From Molanna angustata (Eukaryota > Arthropoda > Insecta > Trichoptera > Molannidae): a stretch of DNA of 64,000 bases. The position numbers and the translations under genes were made by a program. The stretch lies in NCBI GenBank assembly GCA_963576475.1, contig OY754989.1, positions 25,186,031 through 25,250,030 of the forward strand. The letters are read 5' to 3'. Positions 54,322-64,000 of this stretch are shown piece by piece. Every line of letters begins with the position of its first letter. Position 1 is the stretch's first letter. The notes under the pieces were generated by a model. The model saw only the letters and a program-made list of their open reading frames with translations. It was not told the DNA's origin and did no database searches.

Positions 54322-55400
54322 TAATGGGGTGCATGCTATATCCATGGCTCTTCAATCTATACGTTGAATGTTGCATCAGAACTTTTATGGAGGATAGCAA
54401 GGGTCTGAAATTTATTTATTTATATTCACATACACGGCCTCTTAGCCATTATAAAAATATGGTAAAAATAAAACATAAAACTCGTATTAAACAACACAAC
54501 AATTAAAAAGAAAAACAACACAATAATTCATTAAAATACAAAATCTATCACACAAATCGAAATATTCATAATATGTCCCATTCCGATTCGTTTAAATTTA
54601 TCTGTCTGAATTTTAGTAGGTATATGAGAAATGTCAAAACGTTGACAATTCAGTAAGTATAGTATATGAAGGATGTAAAGAGAACGTACTGAGAATGGAT
54701 GCCAGCAAATCGAAGTTCAAATGGTGTTTCAAAAGAGTGAAAGCAGAACAGCGTACCAAATAAAATTAGAGAACAAATGGTTCAAGCAAGTAGACGAATA
54801 TGTCTATTTGGGAAGCAACGGAATACCGGAATGGACGGATTGATAAGGAGATCGAAAGAAGAGTTATGGCAAGAAACAGAGGGAATGGAGCACTTAGACC
54901 AGTTATGAATGACCGCAACATATCAAAGGATGCTAAAGTTGCCATTGATAACGCTATCTTAATAGTGCCAACCTTGATGTATGCAAGTGAAACCTGGACA
55001 TGGCAGAAGTCACATGAAAGCAGAATAAATGCAGTTTAAATGAGATCACTAAAATGAATTTAAGATGAAGATAGATGTCATTAATAGAATGAAAATGATG
55101 AATTCATTTCATTCATTAATTGGCCACATGGGGAGAATGAATGAGGAATGCCTGACGAAGAAAATATACAATGCGCATAGGAATGAAATGAGAAATCAAT
55201 GCCGCCCAAGAAAGGGATGGCATGACCATGTGAATGGTATTTTGAAAGACGAAAAGGTTAGAAGCGTGAAGAACAGATAAACATGTATAAGAAGATGTAT
55301 GAATGTTGACGAGGCGATGATTGTGTGTCAAGATATACATATGGCATTCAGTTTTCTCTGTCTACCATGTGAGGATCATGGCATTATGGTATGTATAAGA
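54322..55400 (+). pseudogene. RTE-like LINE RT remnant with 3' end
   Basis: The piece GCMLYPWLFNLYVECCIRTF (RT motif B region) is followed after an insertion by MDASKSKFKWCF, IDKEIERRVMARNRGNGALR, MNDRNISKDAKVAIDNAIL and YASETWTWQKSHESRINAV, then in another frame KIDVINRMKM, GHMGRMNEECLTKKIYNAHR and RPRKGWHDHVNGILKD. The 3' end TTCTCTGTCTACCATG and ATTATGGTATGTATAAG closes it. Several indels and stops are present. Confidence 0.85.
54414..54603 (-). mobile_element. LINE 3' tail insertion in RTE-like LINE
   Basis: A (TTTA)n run followed by CGGCCTCTTAGCCATTATAA. GTCTGAAATTT (54403) and GTCTGAATTTT (54604) flank it as a likely TSD. It interrupts the RT after EDSKGLKF. Confidence 0.65.
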
Positions 55401-55420
55401 ATCACATACATTAGGTATGA

Positions 55421-57240
<1,820 letters not shown>

Positions 57241-57620
57241 AGACAAATGTGTAATAAGACGATGTGTGATTGAATAAAAAAAGTAAGCACAAGAACAGAA
57301 TGTATGTTGGAAAAGGACGCCACATGCAAGATAAAAATATAATATATGTCCTTAAGTGGATCGGCCACATAGAAAGAACAGATGAAGAACAGTTGACAAA
57401 AAAATTATACATGGCTAAAAGATGCGGAATAAGAGATAGAGGTCGGTCGAGAAAGACTCATTTAAATCACATGAATGGAATCTGAAGTGTAGATAGTAGG
57501 AGAGTGTGCATGAGGCAATGTTTGGATTAAGTGAAGCGAGAAAAGTATATCAGGATAGGACAGTATGGCGCTCGGTTCTCTCTGCCTACCTCAATATGAA
57601 CAAGGCATGATAGTATGTAT
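57241..57620 (+). pseudogene. RTE-like LINE C-terminal fragment
   Basis: Reads VLKWIGHIERTDEEQLTKKL, YMAKRCGIRDRGRSRKTHL and NHMNGI, matching the C-terminus at 62300-62450. The 3' end TATGGCGCTCGGTTCTCTCT, GCCTACC and ATGATAGTATGTATG follows. Truncated and diverged. Confidence 0.78.
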
Positions 57621-57894
57621 GTAAAAAAACACAAAATATTTATTAGTAACTAGTATATTTCTAGAAAATAAACTCTTATGACGTCCGGTTTCTAAAAAAA
57701 ACTGATAAAATAAACATTTTCCTAATATTCATATAAGATATTATGAAAAATGATGTAAAAGAGTAAAATTAAATAATAATTTAACATAAACAGAGCAAAT
57801 TTCACAATAATAATGTTAATATATTACCTTTAGTCAGTATATATTATTATAAGGTCTTTGGTATATACCTAGTCAAAGATGTTCCGTACTCAAA

Positions 57895-58430
57895 TTTTGT
57901 ATGGAAAATTTTCAGCGATTTTATGAAATGAGTTTGTTTAATTATTTTTTTATTTTATTATGAAAAGTTGATATTTCTTTAATGCCATTTTATGAAAGTG
58001 AGGAGCCTTTTTACCTATTTGAAAATAAAAATTTCAAATTTTAAGTTTCCTGAGCTTGGGGTCACTTTGAAATATTTGACAGTTAAAAAAATTGAGAAGC
58101 ACTATTCATATATCGTTCAAAATCTAATGGGATCTAAGTGAGCATTAGATATACAAATTTGCAAAATTTGAATAGAATCGAATGAGTACTTTAGTCTATA
58201 ATCGATAAAGTAAAATGAACACGCCGTACATAGCACATAGCACACTGCACATAGCACACTGCACATAGCACACTGCACATAGCACACACACACAGATACA
58301 TTGTGATGAAACTTTCAGAATACAATCTCAGCATGATACTAGTTGATAATCTGCAAAAAAAAAATACCCTTAAAATTGCGAAATCATAACTCCCCACTAT
58401 ATCACCTTGTGTTAGTGAGGAGTAAAAAAC
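57895..58430 (+). repeat. 500-bp module abutting mariner
   Basis: Second copy of the module at 48420-48920. It contains a 4-fold 14-bp repeat CACATAGCACACTG at 58231-58285 not found in the other copy. It ends at GTGAGGAGTAAAAAA, where mariner coding begins. Confidence 0.75.
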
Positions 58431-59392
58431 CATTCGGACGGGAATCAATAAAATCTTTGAAGGCGGTCTGGACTGCCCCATCGGAAATGAATTTTTTCCC
58501 TTGCAAGTAGTTATCCAAATTTCGTAAAAAATGGTAATCTGTTGGGGCAAGGTCCGGAGAGTACGGTGGATGTCTTAGACATTCCGATTGATGCTCCTCT
58601 AATTTGGTAGCCGTCTGTAGTGTAGTGTGTAGTTTAGCGTTATCATGAAGCAGCAGTGGCCTAGAGCGATTAACCAGCCTCAGTTGTTTATTAGCTAGCT
58701 TTTCCATCATGGTTTGCAGTTGCTGACAATAGACATCTGCCGTAATCTGGTCTGGCCAGATTTAAGAAAGCTGTAGTGAACGACACCAGCACTAGTCCAC
58801 CAAACGTTCACAAGTAACTTTTTTGGAGTCAATTTTCGCTTGGGGCGTGGTTTGGCTGGTTCGGCTGGGATCAGCCATTGCGATGAGCGCTTCCGATTAT
58901 CGTACAGGATCCACTTTTCATCACAGGTAATGATTCGATTTAAAATCCCTTCATTATTGTGCCGGTTGAGTAATGCAACGCAGCAGTCAACGCGCGTTTG
59001 TTGATTTGCTTCACTCAATTCGTGAGGTACCCACCTTTCAAGCTTTTTCACCTTCCCAATTTGCTTCAAGTAGATTAAAACAGTTTTATCACTAACACCG
59101 CAGCCTGCAGCTAACTCGGACATGGTTAGCGGACAATAGCCTTCAATTCTTCATTATCAACGTTGGTCTCCGGCCGTCCACAGGGCTTGTTCTGCAGGTC
59201 GAAATTTCCAGAATGAAAACGTTGGAACCAAAAACGCACTATGTTTTCTTTTGCGGCACCGTCGCCATACACATCATTAATCCTTCGAGCCGTTTCTGCA
59301 GCACTGGTGCCACGGTGGAACTTGTACTCGTAAATAACGCGATATTTCAAGTTTTCCATTTTGTAAACTGAGTGACACAAAGAAAAAAACAA
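58402..59392 (-). pseudogene. Mariner DD34D transposase, two frameshifts
   Basis: The minus strand starts with MENLKYRVIYEYKFHRGTSA and a helix-turn-helix, then NIVRFWFQRFHSGNFDL. After a frame change near 59124 come WVPHELSEANQQTRVDCC, ITCDEKWILYDN (first Asp), KRSSQWLIPAEPAKPRPKRK and VNVWWTSAGVVHYSFL. After a second change near 58708 come LLLHDNAKLHT (second Asp) and PPYSPDLAPTDYHFL (third Asp), with 34 residues between the last two. About 25 C-terminal residues are replaced by the 500-bp module. It is inactive but fairly young. Confidence 0.92.
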
Positions 59393-59548
59393 TTGAGGAA
59401 AAAAACAAATGAATTATAATTTTCGAAACACAAATACATGAGTAAATAGCTGTATAAATTTTAATTTGGAATTCCTAACCAAAGAGAAGATATTTGAGAT
59501 CAAAGTTGGCAGTACGGCAAAACCCCAATTTCATATGTAAAGACCTAA
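58431..59548 (-). mobile_element. Mariner element, 3'-truncated
   Basis: The right TIR (59523-59548, TTAGGTCTTTACATATGAAA on the minus strand) is followed by TA at 59549. The other end is replaced by the shared module. The nearest matching opposite TIR is at 48244. Confidence 0.88.
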
Positions 59549-60257
59549 TATAAAAATGTTCTAAAGATATTATATTAACGTTGAAGATCTTGTGTTTTTT
59601 GATAGAAATACGCCGAATTAATTCTACTAAAACTTTCAATTGAATGAATACTTAATGACAAAATATTCTCAGCGTGGAAAGGAAAAATGTTAAATACAGA
59701 AATAATCTAAAAAAAATGAAAATACTTGTAAGTAGTTATAATCTTTTGGTTTTAAAAAGATATGGTTTCACATAAATGTTCTAATATTCTGAGTCATGAG
59801 ATGTTTCTAATAAGTAATTTGTACTCATATATGTATGATAATCTATATATTACTTTTACTATATATGTACACTCGATTATGTATAATTTTCATTTGATTG
59901 AATTACATCATTAATTATCGGATAATCTCATTCTATTCTTCAAAATTACTCATACATTGTATGAAGTGAGAGTTCTAGAAAGAGATAGGAATGCCACTTG
60001 TACTATCTGTCTCTTTCTACTACCTCGGCACAACATTTGAACAACATTTAGCACTCCAGTATGCCTATAGCTCATTGACTGCGAATAGCACAAAAAAATG
60101 GAATGGATAATGTTGGCCATTAAAGTAAAATAAATAAATAAATGTTCGACATCGTAGTGTAAGGATATTATGAACATTCTATACCTACATAATTGTTTAT
60201 TTTCTCTTTCGTATTACAACCATGATTGCTTTATGCATTTGGTGCTGTCTTGATTAG
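59549..60257. other. Non-coding stretch, possible intron
   Basis: AT-rich, with a short repeat shared with 30175-30300 at 59990-60120. A pyrimidine-rich TGCTGTCTTGATTAG leads into the exon candidate at 60258. Confidence 0.5.
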
Positions 60258-60347
60258 ACCTGAGGCTCGACTGGATAAAGATATGACTGACAGAGCATGG
60301 CTGTGGTCACATCACTTCAGTATTCCCAAAGATACTAGTTCTGACAA
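60258..60347 (+). CDS. Candidate internal exon of an unknown host gene
   Basis: A 90-bp stretch bounded by an acceptor (TTGATTAG, ending 60257) and a perfect donor (AA then GTAAGT at 60348). It reads PEARLDKDMTDRAWLWSHHF and SIPKDTSSDK with no stop. Both borders are in phase 2, so the exon is symmetric. Base composition is more balanced than the flanks. I do not recognise the protein, and the rest of the gene is not in view. The stop TAA of the simple frame overlaps the donor, supporting splicing. Confidence 0.5.
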
Positions 60348-60529
60348 GTAAGTATTGTCGGAAAATCCACTTTTGTGATGACTAATTGTATTGTTACTTA
60401 ATAATGTTAAATAAGAAATGTGTTTTTATTGTTTTATTTATTTTTATTCATTTACTTGTATCCTAATTGTTATTTGTGTTGATATTGAATTATAATATGT
60501 AGTAAGAAAAAAATATTTGGGGGATCAAA

Positions 60530-60820
60530 AGTTATAAAGGGGAGAGGACACACAGACACAAAAAACACACAAAATGTTCTACTTCAAAGTCTGAATTCAT
60601 CCATAAAATATATAGAAAATATATGCTACAAAGCCTCCAAGTTAGTGTTTTTGGCATGCAAAAAGTCCACTACACCATACAAAATGCTCCTTCATACACG
60701 TGTCTTGGCTTAATACTGTCGATTTACTAAGAGTATTATACACATTCTCTTGAACGAATCGACAGTTGGATTAATAGTGCCTTGCGAAGATAAAAAATAC
60801 AGTCACCCTATTGAAGCGTA
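60530..60820 (+). repeat. Dispersed repeat shared with 63415-63680
   Basis: Shared in order: GATCAAAAGTTATAA, GACACACAGACACA, AAATGTTCTACT, GCATGCAAAAAGTCCACTAC, ACCATACAAAAT, TCTTGGCTT, GAACGAATCGACA and TTGGATTAATAG. Non-coding element of about 290 bp in direct orientation. Confidence 0.8.
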
Positions 60821-61067
60821 TGTATATATTCACAAAATTTGCATTTGACATTCTCAAATCTGGAATTGTATGATACACAGATACTTACAATACCTACACA
60901 AGACATACAATAAATAAACATATACCTAAGGGTAACCTATTGAATTTTTAACATAAATTTACATATTCTTCAAATGTCATGTGTATATAATTATGCCTGT
61001 GTAGGTACTCAAGACGCCATATAAACCTAAGCGTTGTATTTTGAAATAGAATTTCTCAAATGTGTAA

Positions 61068-61590
61068 AGGCCCTTATTCACGATTGAGCCATCCTTCCAA
61101 ATGGCTTGCCATCACTCCAAAATGCGCTCGTGAATGTCAAAACCCGCGCAGTCCAATTGGGCTGACACACCAAAATGGAATTCCAAACGATAGAAACTCC
61201 ATAGTGCCGCGACAAACGGCGCGGTGCATCCTGTAGGTACGGCATGCTCGTGAGTGTAAAAACCAGAGGTACATCTCATTGCGCCGACCTGTTTGACACT
61301 CTCGTGAAATGCGAAAATACAACATTTTCTATTTGGTTTTTCTTTTTACATATAAAAAAAAACCGCTATAGCAGTTGTATATAACTCATCATCAGAATTA
61401 TAACTCATTTTTACTTGAAAATATAAAAAATATATAAACTATTAATGCGAAAATGCCGACCGCTTGCGTATACTAATTTCGATGGCTCGATGGCGCGCCC
61501 GTGAGTGTGATGAAAATTTTACAATGCTCCAAATGGAGTCAGTCCATATGGAGCGACGTCAAATGACACGATCGTGAATGGGCTGCTTTA
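61068..61590. mobile_element. MITE with repeated CTCGTGAATG motifs
   Basis: The ends GGCCCTTATTCACGATTGAG and, inverted, GATCGTGAATGGGCTGC form an imperfect TIR. CTCGTGA(A/G)TGT motifs recur near 61128, 61248 and 61498 and the block is GC-richer than its flanks. No coding. A TSD was not fixed. Confidence 0.65.
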
Positions 61591-62011
61591 AATAGTGTGT
61601 TTCTAAAGAAAAAATCTGTACAATTTTCGTCACATAATTTGAAAAACCAGTGTAGCGGCGCTCCTGTCAGCGAGCCGCAATGTGTATATCCTCGATGATT
61701 CACGACAATTGATAAAGATCGACGAACCTTAGCCCATCGCCGTCGATTGTACAATTATTGTTATCATTCATGCGTTGATCGTTTAACAGAATAGAGTCGC
61801 GTTAAATCTTAATTATTAGTTCCGACCCACGACATCGCTAATATTTTAACATATTATTTTTATTGTGTCTTTCTTTAATTAGAATATACCAGTGTTGATC
61901 ATGTAATTAGTTATTTAATTTGAAACCCTTCATCACCATTAATAATATATAATCAAATATTTAATAAACTGACATAGGCAATCGATCTCCGAGGAGTATG
62001 AAAGAAGAGTT
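61591..62011. other. Non-coding stretch
   Basis: No recognised gene. A short GC-rich part at 61650-61745 has no clear motif. Confidence 0.45.
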
Positions 62012-62530
62012 ATGGCAGGTAATAGAGTGAATGGAGCACTTAAACCAGTTATGAATGACCGCAACATATCAAAGGATGCTAAAGTTGCCATTCATAACGC
62101 CATCTTAGTGCCTACCTTGACGTATGCAAGTGAAACCTGGACATGGCAGAAGTCGCACGAAACTAGAATAAATGCAGTTGAAATGAGATCGCTAAGAAGA
62201 ATCTGTAATAGAACGATGTATGACAGGGTCAGAAATGAGGACATAAGGAAAGAATGTAGGATAAAGAAAGATGTAATTAATAGAATGAAAGTGAACACAT
62301 TGAGATGGTTTGGCCACATGGGTAGAATGAATGAGGAACGCCTGACGAAGAAAATATACATTGCGGACAGAAATGGAATGAGAGGTCGGGGCCGCCCAAG
62401 GAAGGGATGGCACGTCCATGTGAACGGTATTTTGAAAGACGGAAATGTTAGAAGCGTGAACAACAGACGAACATGTATAAGACGATGTATGTATGAATGT
62501 TGTCGAGGCGATGAATGTATGTCAAGATAG
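62012..62530 (+). pseudogene. RTE-like LINE ORF2 C-terminus, open frame
   Basis: A 172-codon frame covers the region after the RT palm: RVNGALKPVMNDRNISKDAK, NAILVPTLTYASETWTWQ, INAVEMRSLRRICNRTMYD, RVRNEDIRKECRIKKDVINR, TLRWFGHMGRMNEERLTKKI and GRGRPRKGWHVHVNGILKDG. The catalytic RT motifs are absent, so the copy is 5'-truncated at about 61990. It is the best-preserved of the six RTE-like ends here. It is not a functional gene despite the open frame. Confidence 0.88.
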
Positions 62531-62605
62531 AAGTAAGTGGCGTTCGGTTCTCTCTGCCTACCCCGTGAAGGATATGGCGTGATGGTATGTATGTATGACA
62601 TAGGC
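62531..62605 (+). repeat. RTE-like LINE 3' end with (TATG)n tail
   Basis: GGCGTTCGGTTCTCTCTGCC, TACCCCGTGAAGGATATGGC and GTGATGG, then (TATG)n. This is the reference form for copies at 4893, 21866, 55325, 57560 and 62828. Confidence 0.85.
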
Positions 62606-63414
62606 AACGTCATAGTTGGGGGTAGATGTTTTAAATTAAATAAGATCCTTTTGAACACGCCAATTCGTAATATTATTATAATCCTTCTGATATAACTAGT
62701 TGCATGTAACACATGAGATCCAACTGTCGATGGTGATAGTATGCATAATCAAAGAATACGTACCAAACTATAAACAACACAAATTAATAAATATTTGAAG
62801 ATATTTTGTTTTCTATATAAAACATGTAGGTATGTTTGTCAGGATAGGATAGTATGGAGGTCAGTCTGTTTTTCCTACACAGAATATGAAAACAGTATGA
62901 TGGTATGTATGTATGTTTGGAGATTTAAGTATCAAACTATTAAGTCTTCTTATACATATTGTGTATAGGCGACTACCATACAAATTGTATGAAGTGATGT
63001 CGTCACTAAATTCAATTTTTATAAAAATTGTTAAAAAAAAATTGAGATGTGCTAATACAATGTTTGTATTTTTTATATAAAATTAAATTATCTAGTTGGG
63101 GTGTTTCGGATCTTTTCGATATTTAAAAAAAATGGAAATATAGGCAGTTAAACTCATAAATTTATCATAAAAAAAAAATTTATCTTAATAAAAAATGTTT
63201 GAGAAACCCTGGAATTTTTTTGAAAAAACTAATTTGGGATTTTGTATTTTTCTATATTTGTACCAATTTTCAGCGTTCTAGCTTTTATGGTTTCTGAGAT
63301 ATATGGAAAAATAAACCAAAAATTCAAAAGTTGATAACCCCTGACTAAAAAGTTTTGTAGGCCTATAACTGTTTATATATTCTGAAAATTTGAGCTCTGT
63401 AAATTGAGCGGATC
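62606..63414. other. Non-coding DNA with an RTE-like tail fragment
   Basis: At 62828-62915 GGATAGGATAGTATGGAGGT and ATGATGGTATGTATGTATG is a decayed RTE-like 3' end. The remainder is AT-rich with no coding. Confidence 0.6.
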
Positions 63415-63680
63415 AAAAGTTATAAGGGGGGGGGACACACACAGACACACACACACAAAACTCACATAAAATGTTCTACTCCGAATTCTGAGTAAATCCA
63501 TGTATAGGAACATATATGCTGCGAGGCCTCTAGTTGGTGTTATTAGCATGCAAAAAGTCCACTACACCATACAAAATTTTCCTTCGTACACGCATCTTGG
63601 CTTTATAATGTCGATTCATTAAGAGAATTGAATTCTCATGAACGAATCGACATTTGGATTAATAGATAAAACATGTGGCA
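63415..63680 (+). repeat. Dispersed repeat, second copy
   Basis: Direct-orientation relative of 60530-60820 with an expanded (CA)n tract (63433-63460). Confidence 0.8.
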
Positions 63681-63854
63681 CCAAACCAGCATTACACACT
63701 TCCCCTAAAAATATTTAAAACATCATTTTTATTTATTTTTTTTCTCCATAGCTTCATAACATGTAAATCGAATATATTTTTTAATTGCATATACGCAAAC
63801 ATTGGATTTTTTTCTTTCATTTGTCAAATGATATTTTAATTGACAAACTTTTAT

Positions 63855-63992
63855 TAACATTTCAATAGAGACGAAGTTGGAATATTGTAGAAGAACCAGA
63901 AACTCATAAGATAATAGGTCGTAAGCCCTGTAGGTGCCTCGAGTTCCTGGTTCTTCTACAATATCCCAAATTCGTCTCTATTGAAATGTTAA
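63855..63992. repeat. Long hairpin, arms about 50 bp
   Basis: AACATTTCAATAGAGACGAA at 63856 and its complement TTCGTCTCTATTGAAATGTT at 63971-63990 are the outer ends. Pairing continues inward through GAATATTGTAGAAGAACCAG with only a few mismatches, to a loop of about 38 bases. It may be a small MITE or a hairpin RNA source. Confidence 0.75.
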
Positions 63993-64000
63993 AAAAAATT

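Overview
This window looks like AT-rich nuclear DNA from an arthropod, most likely an insect. It contains C2H2 zinc-finger genes behind a splice acceptor and tRNA-derived SINEs with pol III boxes. It also carries jockey/CR1-like, I-like and RTE-like LINEs, Penelope-like elements (PLEs) with GIY-YIG domains, Tc1, mariner and hAT transposons, many MITEs, and repeated GTAGGTACCTAC-type strings. Lepidoptera is a reasonable guess, but the sequence does not settle the order. Almost everything here is mobile or duplicated DNA. The only plausible host genes are two paralogous zinc-finger genes, one 90-bp internal exon near 60.3 kb and a weak first-exon candidate near 20.3 kb.

Region 1 (0-12 kb) is one minus-strand LINE (ORF1, endonuclease, RT fingers, RT palm) split by foldback DNA. 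A 5.6 kb foldback element (4289-9864), with inverted arms of 3.4 and 1.9 kb built from tandem repeats, sits between the endonuclease and the RT. A solo foldback arm (1659-3687) sits inside the RT. A microelement of about 130 bp is nested at the junction.

Region 2 (13.7-17.4 kb) is a PLE in the classic partial-tandem arrangement. Each unit ends in a type I hammerhead ribozyme with a palindromic stem III. Region 3 (17.4-22 kb) is mostly featureless AT-rich DNA.

Region 4 (22-47 kb) is a direct segmental duplication: copy 1 at 22032-30337 and copy 2 at 34931-47215. Each copy has a zinc-finger gene whose last fingers were cut off by a SINE before the duplication, followed by an I-like LINE with RNase H full of nested insertions. 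Insertions after the duplication are polymorphic between the copies, so filled and empty sites can be read directly. They include an inverted-dimer PLE with an 11-bp target-site duplication (TSD), LINE ends, MITEs and a 98-bp hairpin-ended insertion. The spacer between the copies (30.3-34.9 kb) holds a possible solo LTR and a long-TIR element carrying another PLE relic.

Region 5 (47-64 kb) holds a hAT relic with an 8-bp TSD, a decayed Tc1 element and a DD34D mariner. It also has several RTE-like LINE ends with (TATG)n tails, a tandem duplication containing two long (AT)n runs, MITEs and a terminal hairpin.

The most interesting signals are the hammerhead ribozymes. One PLE family has the canonical core. 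Two other PLE families keep stems I, II and III and the cleavage triplet but share a changed core (C[T/G]GTCGAT in place of CTGATGA). The foldback element and the dated insertion series in the duplication come next. All alignments were made by eye.
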